This document shows positions 50,866 through 60,546 of a DNA stretch of 64,000 nucleotides, piece after piece. The translations under genes and the position numbers were made by a program. Positions within the stretch are counted from its first letter, which is position 1. Each line of letters begins with the position of its first letter. The stretch is from NCBI GenBank assembly GCA_027482185.1, contig JAIXWF010000013.1, positions 682,001 to 746,000 on the forward strand. Direction: 5' to 3'. The notes beneath the pieces are model-generated. The model saw nothing but the letters and a program-made list of their open reading frames with translations, was not told the DNA's origin and ran no database searches. The stretch is from Opitutaceae bacterium (GTDB taxonomy: Bacteria; Verrucomicrobiota; Verrucomicrobiia; Opitutales; Opitutaceae).

Positions 50866-53800
50866 ATGTGCGCTTCCCCCGCTCTTCGGTGCTGCCGGCT
50901 GCTCGGCGCGTCCTTTCTTTTCCTCGCCTCCACCGCGGTCTCCCCGGCGCAAACCCCCGCGCCCAAGGCCAAGGGCCCGACCCGCGGCCCCGTCGCGCCC
51001 GCCACCGGCGAACTCGTGCTGCACAAGTGGTCCGGCGCCCTGAACGTCCCCGATCCCGTCGCCTGCGCCGTCGATCCGCAGGGCCGCGTCTACGTCGCCG
51101 CGACCACGCGCCGCAAGGTCGGAGACCTCGATATCCGCGAGCACACGATGTGGATCCCCGACGACGTTGCCCTCCGCACCGTCGCCGACAAGCAGGCCTT
51201 CTTCCGCCGTGAAGCCGCCCCGGGCAAACTGCGCGGCCCGCGCGGCGGGTTCATGGATCACAACAAGGACGGCTCCGTCGATTGGAAGGACCTCACGTTC
51301 CATACGGAGCGGATCTACCAACTGCGCGATACGGACGGCGACGGCACCGCGGACAAGATGACCGTCTTTGCCGAGGGCTTCAACACGGAGGTCACCGGCA
51401 TCGCCGCCGGCGTGATGTACCATGACGGCTGGGTCTACGCGACGATCGCGCCCGACCTCTGGCGGTTCAAGGACACGGACGACGACGGTGTCGCCGACAT
51501 CCGCGAGGTCGTCGCGCATGGCTTCGGCGTGCACATCGCCTATGCGGGCCACGACATGCACGGCCCGATGGTCGGGCCCGACGGCCGCATCTATTGGAGC
51601 ATCGGCGACAAGGGCGGCCACGTGACTTCGAAGGAAGGGAAGGTCTTCGCGTTTTCCAACGAAGGCGCGGTGATGCGCGCGGACCCCGACGGTTCGAACT
51701 TCGAGCTCTACGCCCGCGGCAACCGCAACATCCAGGAACCGGCCTTCAACGAATTCGGCGACCTGATCGGCGTGGACAACGACGCCGACCAGCCGGGCGA
51801 GCGCGAGCGTTTCGTCTTCGTTCCCGAGGGCAGCGACAGCGGGTGGCGTTGCAATTTCCAATACATGCGCGAGGACAGTCCGTGGATGCGCGAGGGGCTG
51901 TGGAAGCCCGCCTTCCCCGGCCAACCGGCCTATTTCCTGCCGCCGATCCTGAGCTATTCGGACGGTCCCGCCGGCTTCAAACACGACCCGGGCACGGCGC
52001 TCGGCGACGGCCAACGCGGACTGTTTCTCCTCAACGAATTCCCTTCCGGCAAGATGAAGGGCTTCCGGGCCGAGCCCGACGGCGCCACCTACAAGATGGT
52101 CGACGCGCGGGTGCTCAACGACGGCGTCATGGGCATCGGCGCCGCCTGGCATCCGGACGGTTCGTTGTTCATCGCAGACTGGATGGGCGGCTATCCGCTC
52201 GACGAACTCGGCGCCATCTGGCGCGTCGACGCGAAAGTCGGCGCGGACAATCCGGCCCGCCGGGAAACGCAGGCGTTGCTCCGCGCCGGCTTCGCGCCGC
52301 GCGCCGACGACGAACTCGTCCGCCTGCTCGCGCACCGCGACCAGCGCGTGCGGCAGGGCGCGCAATTGGAACTGGCGAAACGCGGCCGCGCGGCGGCGTT
52401 CGCCGGCGTGGCGGCCGACGCCAAGGCGGACCGGCTCGCCCGGATCCACGCGCTGTGGGGCTTCGGCCAGCTGTTGCGTCAGGGCAAAGCGGATACGGCG
52501 CCGGTCGCCGCGCTGCTGCGCGACGCCGATCCGGAAATCCGGCGGCAGGTCGCGAAGATTTTCGGCGACGCCGCCGCGACCGGGGCGAAGGCCGCCGGGG
52601 CCTTGCTGCTTCCGTTGCTGGCCGACGCCTCGCCCCGCGTCCGTTCGCTCGCGGCGATCGCGCTCGGCAAATTCGCGCTGCCGGAGGCGGTCGCGCCGTT
52701 GCTCGCGCAGGCCGCGAAGGACGGCGCCGATCCGGCGCTGCGCCAGGCGCTGGTCGTCGGCCTTGCCGGCTGCGCGACGCCGGCCCAGCTGGCGGCCCAG
52801 ACGACGAATCCGTCGCTGCCGGCCCGGCTCGTAAGCATCGTCGCGCTGCGCCGCCAGGGCGCGCCCGAAGTAGCGGCCTTTCTGTCCGACCCTGAGACCG
52901 CGGCGGCCGGCGAAGCGGCCCGCGCGATCCATGACGACGACGGCATCGGGGCGGCGTTGCCCGCGTTGGCCCGACTGTCGACCGCGTCGCTCCGCGATCC
53001 GGCGATCGCGCGACGGGTGTTGAACGCCGGCCTGCGCGTCGGCACCGCGGCCGCCGCGGAGCGCGTGCTCGCGTTTGCCTTGGACGCTTCGAATCCGGCG
53101 GAACTGCGGCTCGAGGCGCTCGGCACGCTGCGGGTCTGGAACCAGCCGCCGCGGCTCGATCTCGTCGACGGCCACGCGCGTACCTTCAAACCCGAATCGA
53201 TCCAGGCGGTGCTGACGGCGAAGCTCGACGCGCTCCTCGGCCTGACCGACGCCGCGCTGAAGACGGCGGCGATCGAAATCATGATCACGCATGCGCTCCC
53301 CGCGAAGCCGAAGCAGATCGCCGCCATCGTCGCGGACGCCAACGCCGCGGGCGAACTGCGCGCGCAGGCGCTGCGGTTGATGGGCGGCGAAGCGAAGCAG
53401 GATCCCGCTTTCAAACAGGCGCTCGACGCGGCGTTGGCCGCGACGTCCCCGGCGCCCCTGCACCGCGCGGCCCTCGCGCTGTTGCTGCCGGGCGACGCCG
53501 ACCGCCTGGTGCGCGAGGCCAAGGTCGTGTTGCAAACGCGTTCGTTGCCGGAACAGCAAAACGCCTACGCGCTGCTCGCCCGGGCGGGCACGCCGGCGGC
53601 CGACGAGATCCTTGCCGCCGCGGGCAAGACGCTGGTTGCGGGTACCTGCCCGCCGAATCTGAAACTCGATGTGCTCGAGGCCCTGAAGGCGCGCGCGGGT
53701 GCGAATCCGGCTTTGGCCGCGCAGGTCACGGCCTATGGCGCGACGGCGCCGGCGCAGGCGCTCGCCGAATTGCTCGCCGGCGGCGACGCGGCCCGCGGGC

Positions 53801-54240
53801 GCGACCTCGTGGCCAACCACCTCGCGGCCAATTGCACGGCTTGCCATTCCGTGGAGTCCGCCGGCAGCGAGGTCGGACCCAATCTGCGCGCGATCGGCAA
53901 CCAGCGCGACGCGGCTTACCTGCTCGAATCGCTCGTCAATCCCGCGGCCAGGATCGCCACCGGTTACGGCATCGTGGCCGTGACGTTGAAGAACAAGACC
54001 GAGGTCACGGGCACGTTGGCCAAGGAGACGCCGGAGGCCGTCACCGTCCGTCTCTTCGACGGCAAGATGCAGACGATCTCGCGGTCCGAGATCGCGGCGC
54101 AGACTCCGCCGGCGTCGATCATGCCGCCGATGCTCGGCATTTTGCAGCCGTCGGAAATCCGCGACGTCGTTACCTACTTGGCCGGTTTGAAGGGCGGCCG
54201 GGGCAACCGGCCCGCGCCTAAATCCGAAGGCGGGCAGTAA
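50866..54240 (+). CDS. PVC-type haem-binding protein with HEAT-like repeats (1124 aa)
   Basis: A signal peptide (CRLLGASFLFLASTAVSPAQ) is followed by a seven-blade-like dehydrogenase propeller (residues about 40-460). Calcium-type Asp-rich loops are present (DHNKDGSVDWKDL, DTDGDGTADKM, DTDDDGVADIREV). An alpha-helical HEAT-like array spans about 470-950 (DDELVRLLAHRDQRVRQGAQ, RSLAAIALGKFALPEAV). The C-terminal haem domain has CTACH at Cys990, Cys993 and His994, with EVGPNLRAIG. It is probably a periplasmic carbohydrate dehydrogenase. It is not obviously tied to the upstream sugar importer, whose stop is 90 bases away. Confidence 0.88.
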   Translation: MCASPALRCCRLLGASFLFLASTAVSPAQTPAPKAKGPTRGPVAPATGELVLHKWSGALNVPDPVACAVDPQGRVYVAATTRRKVGDLDIREHTMWIPDDVALRTVADKQAFFRREAAPGKLRGPRGGFMDHNKDGSVDWKDLTFHTERIYQLRDTDGDGTADKMTVFAEGFNTEVTGIAAGVMYHDGWVYATIAPDLWRFKDTDDDGVADIREVVAHGFGVHIAYAGHDMHGPMVGPDGRIYWSIGDKGGHVTSKEGKVFAFSNEGAVMRADPDGSNFELYARGNRNIQEPAFNEFGDLIGVDNDADQPGERERFVFVPEGSDSGWRCNFQYMREDSPWMREGLWKPAFPGQPAYFLPPILSYSDGPAGFKHDPGTALGDGQRGLFLLNEFPSGKMKGFRAEPDGATYKMVDARVLNDGVMGIGAAWHPDGSLFIADWMGGYPLDELGAIWRVDAKVGADNPARRETQALLRAGFAPRADDELVRLLAHRDQRVRQGAQLELAKRGRAAAFAGVAADAKADRLARIHALWGFGQLLRQGKADTAPVAALLRDADPEIRRQVAKIFGDAAATGAKAAGALLLPLLADASPRVRSLAAIALGKFALPEAVAPLLAQAAKDGADPALRQALVVGLAGCATPAQLAAQTTNPSLPARLVSIVALRRQGAPEVAAFLSDPETAAAGEAARAIHDDDGIGAALPALARLSTASLRDPAIARRVLNAGLRVGTAAAAERVLAFALDASNPAELRLEALGTLRVWNQPPRLDLVDGHARTFKPESIQAVLTAKLDALLGLTDAALKTAAIEIMITHALPAKPKQIAAIVADANAAGELRAQALRLMGGEAKQDPAFKQALDAALAATSPAPLHRAALALLLPGDADRLVREAKVVLQTRSLPEQQNAYALLARAGTPAADEILAAAGKTLVAGTCPPNLKLDVLEALKARAGANPALAAQVTAYGATAPAQALAELLAGGDAARGRDLVANHLAANCTACHSVESAGSEVGPNLRAIGNQRDAAYLLESLVNPAARIATGYGIVAVTLKNKTEVTGTLAKETPEAVTVRLFDGKMQTISRSEIAAQTPPASIMPPMLGILQPSEIRDVVTYLAGLKGGRGNRPAPKSEGGQ

Positions 54241-54261
54241 ACGTCGCCGCTGCGCTTGGAA

Positions 54262-55677
54262 CTAGATCGTTTCCGCCGGCAGGGCGGAGAGATCCGGTTC
54301 GCCGCCGACGCCGAAGGGCGCGGCGTTGACGGAGCCGAGGGCGATGCGGCCGGCTTGCACGTTGACGCGGGGCCAGCCGGCAGCGTCGCGGACAAAGAGA
54401 TCGGCGTGGTGCGCGAGGGCGTGGGCCTGGAGAGCCGGCGGGAACTGCGAGAGGCCGGCGAAGTAGTGGTGGCCGTTGCGTTCGATCGAGGTGATCCCGA
54501 GGGCCGCGGCGGCGGCGAGGTCCTGCGTGAGGGCGATGGGACCGACGTTGGTCAGGTCTTCGCCGCTGAGCACGACCTGCGCGCCGGCGGCGGCGCGCTG
54601 CGCGAGCAGGCAGGCATTGGCCGCGCTCTTGAAAATGCCTTTGCAATTCTTGTGGCTGGTGCCGGCGTAGCCGAGGGCGAGGGCGGCGGCGAGGCTGCCG
54701 GGTTCGGCGTCGCTCTCGTCGATGATGATCGGCGGCCGGTCCGGCCAGGTGCGGGCCAGGTCGCCGATGGCCGGGCTGAGGGCGACGTCGCGGTGCCACG
54801 GTTGCTCGATGAAGAGCAGGTGGGGCCACAGCGCGCGGAGGTCGGGCGCCGCCATCAGGTCGCGCATCGTGGCGGCGAAGGCGGCGACGTCGCGGAAGCT
54901 TTCGTTGCCGTCGAGGGAAAACGCGAAGCCCTCGCGGCACTCGGCGGCGAAGACGCCCGCCATGCGGCGGAGCCGGTCGCGGTCGCGCTCGGCCTCGCCG
55001 TTGATCTTGATCTTGAAGTGGCGGAGGCCGTTGGCGCGGATGCAGGCGACGAGCGATTGCGGCAGGCCGTCGGCCACGCGTTCCGCGGGCGGAATATCGC
55101 TCTCGAGAATCGGATCCGAAAGACCGACGGTGTGGCGCGCGAACGCGGACGCCGTCGGCGCGGCCGGGAGCCAGTCGCGCGGCGCCGAGCTGGCCAGCGA
55201 AGGGTGAATGGCGCCGAGCTCGAGCCCGAGCGAACCGGAACGCAGCAGGGCGGCAAACGGCTGCCCGTGCGCCCGGCACCAGGCGTCGAGCAGCGCGCGT
55301 TCCACGAAGCTCGTGCCGTGGTGCGCAAGCAGGGGCGGGAGCCCGGCGGCGGCGGCCCAGGCGGCCTGCCGCGTGAAGAGTTCCTGCCAGAACGCGAACG
55401 GCGTCGCGGCCTTGATCCCGCGGGCGTGCCGGAAGGCGGCGCGGATGACGTCGAACAACTCCGCGATTTCGTCGGCCGGGGCGCGCGCCGCATTCTTCGT
55501 GAACCATTTCGGCGGCAGGTTGTCGGCCGCGAGGCCGGTGGCGCGGCGGCCGCCGATTTCGAACGTGGCGGCGACGATGGCATGGGGCAGTTCCGTCAGC
55601 GTCGCGATGCCGTAGCGGAACGGCATGCGCAGACGCAGCGGGACGGAACGGAGCTCGGCGTGGACGAGGGAAATCAT
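54262..55677 (-). CDS. Enolase-superfamily enzyme (mandelate racemase/muconate lactonizing type)
   Basis: The 471-residue cytoplasmic protein has the capping domain (residues about 1-150) and TIM barrel of the enolase superfamily. Metal ligands are probably Asp256 (FSLDGNES), Glu291 (FIEQPW) and Asp320 or Glu321 (IIDESD). Lysines in the FKIKIN motif (222-224) and in SHKNCKGIFK (343 or 346) are the expected acid/base residues of the muconate lactonizing and dipeptide epimerase subgroups. The reaction (racemisation, epimerisation, dehydration or cycloisomerisation) cannot be told from this. It is transcribed alone. Confidence 0.88.
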   Translation of the reverse strand: MISLVHAELRSVPLRLRMPFRYGIATLTELPHAIVAATFEIGGRRATGLAADNLPPKWFTKNAARAPADEIAELFDVIRAAFRHARGIKAATPFAFWQELFTRQAAWAAAAGLPPLLAHHGTSFVERALLDAWCRAHGQPFAALLRSGSLGLELGAIHPSLASSAPRDWLPAAPTASAFARHTVGLSDPILESDIPPAERVADGLPQSLVACIRANGLRHFKIKINGEAERDRDRLRRMAGVFAAECREGFAFSLDGNESFRDVAAFAATMRDLMAAPDLRALWPHLLFIEQPWHRDVALSPAIGDLARTWPDRPPIIIDESDAEPGSLAAALALGYAGTSHKNCKGIFKSAANACLLAQRAAAGAQVVLSGEDLTNVGPIALTQDLAAAAALGITSIERNGHHYFAGLSQFPPALQAHALAHHADLFVRDAAGWPRVNVQAGRIALGSVNAAPFGVGGEPDLSALPAETI

Positions 55678-55805
55678 GCGGGCGGCGCGGGGACGCGGGA
55701 CGAGACCACGCCCGCGGAGTTTCGGCGAGCCGAAGATGTTGGGGCCGCGGGATTGTGGCGGAAAAATGCGGTCGCGCCCGGCGCGGCGGCGGGCAGGTTG
55801 GGAAA

Positions 55806-56978
55806 ATGAGAACGTTGCTGTTCGCCGGTCTGGTCTGGGCTTCCGGGGTGGCGGCCGCGGCCGGCCTGCGCGCGGCGGAGGTGCTGGTGCGCGACGCGGC
55901 GGAGCTGCGGGCCGCGGTGGCGGCGGCGGTCCCCGGCACGCGGGTGCTTTTGGCCGGCGGGGACTACGGCGCGGGTTTCCACTTTTCCAACCTGCGGGGT
56001 GCGCCGGGCCGGCCGATCGTGCTGGCCGCGGCGGATCCGGCGCAGCCGCCGGTTTTCCGCGGCGGCAACACGGGGCTCCATCTGTCGGCGCCGGCCCATG
56101 TGGAGATCGAAGGACTGGTTTTCACCGGCCACGCGGCCAACGGCGTGAACATCGACGACACCGGGGGCGAGGCGGCGGGCGGGGCGCACCACCTGGCGCT
56201 GCGCGGCCTGCGGGTGGCCGACATCGGCGGCGACGGGAACCACGACGGGATCAAGCTTTCCGGCGTATCCGATTTCCAAGTATCCGGCTGCACGATCGAG
56301 CGCTGGGGCACGCGGGGCGGCTCGGCGATCGATCTGGTCGGCTGCCGCCGCGGCCTGATCGCCGGCAACACGATCCGGCACACGGTGCCGGCGCCGGGCA
56401 ATTGCACGGGCGTACAGGCGAAGGGAGGCTCGGAGCAGATCACGATCCGGCGGAATCGTTTCGAAAGCGCCGGCGGCCGGGCGGTGAACATCGGCGGGAG
56501 CACGGGCCGGCCGTACTTCCGGCCGCCGCTCGGGCCCGGCGGCGGGCACGCCGAGGCGCGGGCGATCCGCGTCGAGGGCAACACGTTTGTCGGCGGGGTG
56601 GCCGCGATGGCCTTTGTCGGCGTCGACGGCGCCGTCGTGCGTTTCAACACGATCCTGCGGCCGGAACGTTGGGTCTTCCGGATTCTGCAGGAGACGCGTG
56701 CGCCGGATTTCGTGCCGTGCCGCGGCGGCGAATTTTCCGACAACGTCGTCGTGTTCGCCTCGGCGCAGGGCGCGGCGACGGCGGTGAACGTCGGCCCGGG
56801 CACGGCGCCGGAAACGTTCACGCTGGCGCGCAACTGGTGGTACGCGCCGGAGGCGCCGGCCCGCAGCGCGCCGGTGTTGCCGGTGCCGGAGCGCGACGGC
56901 GTCGTCGGCCGCGATCCGGCTGCGGCAACGGCCGTGGCCGGCGCGGAAGCGTTCCGCTTGCCGGAACCGCAGCGCTAG
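55806..56978 (+). CDS. Exported right-handed parallel beta-helix protein
   Basis: The 390-residue protein has a signal peptide (MRTLLFAGLVWASGVAAAAG) and repeated beta-helix coils with the spacing of pectate-lyase-like folds: HVEIEGLVFTGHAANGVNID, HHLALRGLRVADIG, FQVSGCTIERWG, GLIAGNTIRHT, ITIRRNRFESAGG and IRVEGNTFVGGV. A role in polysaccharide cleavage or binding is likely, but no catalytic residues can be assigned. The HDGIKLSG segment resembles polysaccharide lyase and glycosidase coils. It diverges from the enolase-superfamily gene. Confidence 0.85.
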   Translation: MRTLLFAGLVWASGVAAAAGLRAAEVLVRDAAELRAAVAAAVPGTRVLLAGGDYGAGFHFSNLRGAPGRPIVLAAADPAQPPVFRGGNTGLHLSAPAHVEIEGLVFTGHAANGVNIDDTGGEAAGGAHHLALRGLRVADIGGDGNHDGIKLSGVSDFQVSGCTIERWGTRGGSAIDLVGCRRGLIAGNTIRHTVPAPGNCTGVQAKGGSEQITIRRNRFESAGGRAVNIGGSTGRPYFRPPLGPGGGHAEARAIRVEGNTFVGGVAAMAFVGVDGAVVRFNTILRPERWVFRILQETRAPDFVPCRGGEFSDNVVVFASAQGAATAVNVGPGTAPETFTLARNWWYAPEAPARSAPVLPVPERDGVVGRDPAAATAVAGAEAFRLPEPQR

Positions 56979-57261
56979 CGGAGGCGATTGCCGGTGAAGA
57001 GAGGGGGCTTGCCGGTCCGGGCGTTGGGCGGGGAACCGTTCGCATCCGCACCTTGCCCGGGGTTTGGCCGGCGGCGAGGGCGGCGACGCCGGAGGCGAGC
57101 GGGCCCAAAGCGGAGCGGCGGGGAAGCGGGGCGGAGGCCTTGCGGGCTGTAAAGGGACGGCGAGCTGCAGCGTAACAGTCGGTCGGACGGAAGTTTCCAG
57201 ATGAACGACCTTTCATTTCCCGTTCAAGTGGGGTTCATCATTCGGGCTTAGTCTTGAGCCC
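56979..57261. other. Gap of 283 bases before the redox gene cluster
   Basis: No gene is seen. The last 60 bases are less GC-rich (TTTCATTTCCCGTTCAAG, then TTCATCATTCGGG) and probably carry the promoter of the cluster that starts at 57262. A GGGCT/AGCCC inverted repeat (57244-57261) abuts the YceI start codon. Confidence 0.5.
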
Positions 57262-57819
57262 ATGATCGCACGCCTTCTGTTTTCGCTCGCCCTCGGTTTG
57301 GCCGCGGCGGGCAGCGCGCCCGCCGCCGAGCGGCCGCTCGCCATTGATACCGCCCAGTCGCGGGTCGATATCGTCGTCAAAGCCTCGATGGATTCGTTCA
57401 CGGGCCAGCTCAACCGCTACGACGCCGTGTTGACCGCGGATGCAGAGGGCAAGATCGCCGGTTTCCGGCTCAATTTCCGTTTCCTCGATGTCGTCACCGG
57501 CAAGGAAGGCCGCGACAAGGCCATGCACAAATGGCAGGAGACGGACAAGTTTCCCGACGGTTCCTTTGTGCTGGTCACGCTGAAGCCCATCGAGGGCGGC
57601 GGGTACACCGCGATCGGCCGGCTGACGTTTCACGGCGTGACGCGCGACCTGCAGTTTCCGGTCACGATCGCGCGCGACGGTGCCCGCTACGCGATCGACG
57701 GCGATGCCGCCCTCGACACGCGGGAGTTCGGGCTGCCGGTCATCCGCATGCTCGCGCTGCTGAAGGTCGATCCGATCGTCCACGTGCGTTTCCACCTCCA
57801 GGCCCAGCCGGCTTCCTGA
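57262..57819 (+). CDS. YceI-family isoprenoid-binding protein
   Basis: The 185-residue periplasmic protein has a signal peptide (ARLLFSLALGLAAAGSAPAA) and the lipocalin-like YceI barrel (LAIDTAQSRVDIVVKASMDS, FRFLDVVTGKEGRDKAMHKW, GRLTFHGVTRDLQFPVTI). YceI proteins bind polyprenyl chains or quinone-like isoprenoids. It opens a run of seven packed genes and is followed after 1 base by a polyprenyl diphosphate synthase gene, which makes an isoprenoid ligand likely in this case. Confidence 0.93.
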   Translation: MIARLLFSLALGLAAAGSAPAAERPLAIDTAQSRVDIVVKASMDSFTGQLNRYDAVLTADAEGKIAGFRLNFRFLDVVTGKEGRDKAMHKWQETDKFPDGSFVLVTLKPIEGGGYTAIGRLTFHGVTRDLQFPVTIARDGARYAIDGDAALDTREFGLPVIRMLALLKVDPIVHVRFHLQAQPAS

Positions 57820-57820
57820 C

Positions 57821-58738
57821 ATGGCCGCCTCCGCCTATCTCCACACCCGGCTGGCGTCCGCGTTGGTCCGGTATGCGCCGCGCGGCGCCGCGTTGGAACC
57901 GCACCTGCATGCGGCGCTCGCCCAAGTGGCGGCGCACCCGGGCAAATTGCTGCGGGCGCAACTGGTGCTGGTCGCTGCGGAACAGCACGGCTTGTCCGGT
58001 CCGGCCGCCGAGAAACTGGCCTGCGCGGTGGAGTTCTACCACGCGGCCTCGCTGGTCATCGACGACCTGCCGTGCATGGACGACGCGGTGACGCGGCGCG
58101 GCATGGTCTGCGTGCACCGCCAGCACGGCGATGCGACCGCGATCCTCGCGGCCCTCGGCTACATCAACCGCGCCTACGCCCTCGTCGGCGAGGCCCTGCA
58201 GCGGCAGCCGCAGCGCGTGCGCCGCGAGGCGACCGCGATTCTCGAACGCACCCTCGGCGCCGCCGGCCTCGTCGGCGGCCAGGCCTGGGATCTCGGCTTT
58301 GCGGATACGGACCAATCCGCCCGCACCGTGGGGCGGATCGCCGCGGCCAAGACCGGCGCGCTATTCCAGCTGGCGATTCTTTTGCCCGCCGAGCTGGCGC
58401 GACCCAGCGCGGCCGAACGCCGCGCCCTCATGGCGGTGTGCGTCTACTGGGGACTCCAGTTCCAGATCGCCGACGACCTGCGCGACGTGCTGTGCACGAG
58501 TGTGCAGGAGGGCAAGACGACGGGGCGCGACCGGCTGCTGGCGCGGCCGAATTTCGCGCTCGCCGCCGGCGTGCCCGCCGCGCGTTCGCGGCTCGAACGG
58601 CTCGCCCGCCAGTCGGCCCGTGCGCTCGACGTTTTGGCGGCGAGCGGCGCCGGCCGCTGGGATTACCTGCAGGCTTTCCATGCCGCGATTTCGCCGGCGT
58701 TGACGATTCCGGCCGACGCCGTCAGCGCGGCCGCCTGA
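57821..58738 (+). CDS. Polyprenyl (trans-isoprenyl) diphosphate synthase
   Basis: The 305-residue protein has the first aspartate-rich motif DDLPCMDD (81-88), the second aspartate-rich motif DDLRD (218-222), AAKTGALFQLA (Lys177) and VHRQHGDATAILAALGY. The usual GKxxRP site for the diphosphate is GKLLRA (41-46). The length fits a farnesyl/geranylgeranyl-type enzyme that condenses isopentenyl diphosphate in the cytoplasm. It lies 1 base after the YceI stop and 19 bases before the ABC permease, so it probably supplies an isoprenoid used by this cluster. Confidence 0.93.
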   Translation: MAASAYLHTRLASALVRYAPRGAALEPHLHAALAQVAAHPGKLLRAQLVLVAAEQHGLSGPAAEKLACAVEFYHAASLVIDDLPCMDDAVTRRGMVCVHRQHGDATAILAALGYINRAYALVGEALQRQPQRVRREATAILERTLGAAGLVGGQAWDLGFADTDQSARTVGRIAAAKTGALFQLAILLPAELARPSAAERRALMAVCVYWGLQFQIADDLRDVLCTSVQEGKTTGRDRLLARPNFALAAGVPAARSRLERLARQSARALDVLAASGAGRWDYLQAFHAAISPALTIPADAVSAAA

Positions 58739-58757
58739 CCGGGCGCCGACTTCGCGC

Positions 58758-59870
58758 ATGCAAATCCTCTCCTTGGTTTTCACGAACCTGCGCCGGCACC
58801 GTTGGCGGGCCCTGATCGGGACCGCCGGCATCAGTTTCGGCGTGGCAGCGATGCTGACGATTCTGGCGATCGTGACAGGCGCCATCGGCATGTTCCAACG
58901 CATCCTGTCGAGCGACAGCCACTACCTGGTCTTCGAGCGCAACGTCTCGGACCTGTTCTTCAGTTCCGTCACCCGCGACCAGGTCGAGGCGATCCGGGCA
59001 CGGCCGGAAGTCGAATCGGCGAACCCGGTGCTGTTCGGCATCGTGTCCGCGCCGGACCATCCGGTGATCACGTGCTTCGGCATCGAAAAAACGGATCCGC
59101 GGCTGGCGAAAGCGGATTGGCGCGCCGGCAAGCCCGCGGACTTCGGGGCGCGGGAAGGGGAAATCTTCCTTGGGTCGCGCGCGGCGGAATTCCTCAAGGC
59201 GGCGGCCGGCGACACGGTCGAGATCGGCCGCGGCAAATTCAAAGTCGGCGGCATCTTCAAAACGGAAAACGGCTTCGAGGACGGCGGCGTTTTCCTGCCG
59301 CTCGCGGTCGCGCAGGAGTTTTTCCACCGCGGCAACGCGGCGTCGGTGGTGACGGTGAAGTTGAAAAACCAGAACGACGGCCCTGCGTTCAAGGGCGGCA
59401 TCGAGGGCGCGCAGCCCGGCGTGATCGCGTTGGAAAACCGGGAATTCAATTCGACCTACAACAGCTTCAAGATTCTCAACTTCACCGCGTGGGCCGTCGG
59501 TATCTGCGCTTTCTGCCTCGGCGGCCTGGGCGTCGCCAACACGATGCTGCTCTCCGTCTTCACGCGCATCCGCGAGATCGCGGTGCTGCGCGTCTGCGGA
59601 TTCTCGCGGCCGCAGGTGGCGGCGTTGATTTTCGGCGAAGCCGCGGCGGTGGCGGCGGTCGGCGTGGTCGTCGGCCTCGCGATCGGCTACGCGCTGCTCG
59701 CGGTGCTGCAGCAGGTGCCGCAGTTCCAGGGTTACGTGCAGGCGGTGGTCGAGCCGCTCGTGCTGGCCGGCATCGTCGTGACGGCCTTCGTGACGGCGGC
59801 GGCGGGCGCGATTTATCCGGCGCGGTTTGCGTCGCGGATCGAACCGGCGGAGGCGCTGCGCTATGAGTGA
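58758..59870 (+). CDS. ABC transporter permease of FtsX/MacB/LolC type
   Basis: The 370-residue protein has one N-terminal helix (GTAGISFGVAAMLTILAIVT), a periplasmic domain (about 50-235) and three C-terminal helices (ILNFTAWAVGICAFCLGGLG and following), as in MacB and LolC/E. The EIAVLRVCGFSRPQVAALIF coupling helix contacts the ATPase. Such transporters move lipids or lipoproteins, or drive envelope machines, instead of pulling substrate through the membrane. Its stop overlaps the ATPase start by 8 bases. Confidence 0.92.
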   Translation: MQILSLVFTNLRRHRWRALIGTAGISFGVAAMLTILAIVTGAIGMFQRILSSDSHYLVFERNVSDLFFSSVTRDQVEAIRARPEVESANPVLFGIVSAPDHPVITCFGIEKTDPRLAKADWRAGKPADFGAREGEIFLGSRAAEFLKAAAGDTVEIGRGKFKVGGIFKTENGFEDGGVFLPLAVAQEFFHRGNAASVVTVKLKNQNDGPAFKGGIEGAQPGVIALENREFNSTYNSFKILNFTAWAVGICAFCLGGLGVANTMLLSVFTRIREIAVLRVCGFSRPQVAALIFGEAAAVAAVGVVVGLAIGYALLAVLQQVPQFQGYVQAVVEPLVLAGIVVTAFVTAAAGAIYPARFASRIEPAEALRYE

Positions 59871-60546
59871 TCCGCGCGCGATTCTGGCGACGGCCACCGG
59901 GGTGACGAAGAGCTTCGACGGGGGCCGCATCACGGTGCTGCGCGACGTGAGTTTCTCGGTGCGCGCCGGCGAACTGGTGGCGCTGTGGGGTGCGTCCGGT
60001 TCCGGCAAGAGCACGCTGTTGCACCTGCTCGGCGGGCTCGACGTGCCGGACCGCGGCGAGCTGAAGGTGTGCGATCTCGATCCGCGGCAGGAGGCGGACC
60101 GGCTCACGCTGCGGCGGCACCGGCTCGGGTTCATTTTCCAGCTGCACAATCTGATTCCCGACCTGACGGTGGAGGAAAACCTGCGCATTCCGGCGCTCGC
60201 GGTCGGCCGGCCGGCGCCGGAGACGGCGGCGCGCGTGCGCGAGCTGGCGGCCAAGGTCGGCCTCGGGCACCGGCTGGCGCACCGCATCCAGGATTTGTCC
60301 GGCGGCGAACGGCAGCGCACCGCGATTTGCCGCGCGCTGATGAATTCCCCGCAGCTGCTGCTGGCCGACGAACCGACGGGCTCGCTCGACGAGACGACGG
60401 GCCAGACCGTTTTCAACCTGCTCAAGGAATTGGCCGAGCGCGAAAAGATCGCGGTGGTGCTGGCGACCCACGAGCGGCGTTTCGCGGAAGCCTGCCACCG
60501 GATCGTGCGCGTGCGCGACGGCCGGCTCGACGAGATCGCGGAATGA
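59863..60546 (+). CDS. ABC transporter ATPase of LolD/MacB type
   Basis: The 227-residue protein has Walker A GASGSGKST, Q-loop FIFQLHNLIPDL, signature LSGGERQR, Walker B LLLADEPTGSLD and H-loop ATHE, so all catalytic parts are present. The FQxxNLIPxLTVEEN stretch is typical of LolD/FtsE-like ATPases. It pairs with the permease just upstream. The ATG overlaps the permease stop (8 bases), and its own stop overlaps the next gene (ATGA). Confidence 0.95.
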   Translation: MSDPRAILATATGVTKSFDGGRITVLRDVSFSVRAGELVALWGASGSGKSTLLHLLGGLDVPDRGELKVCDLDPRQEADRLTLRRHRLGFIFQLHNLIPDLTVEENLRIPALAVGRPAPETAARVRELAAKVGLGHRLAHRIQDLSGGERQRTAICRALMNSPQLLLADEPTGSLDETTGQTVFNLLKELAEREKIAVVLATHERRFAEACHRIVRVRDGRLDEIAE

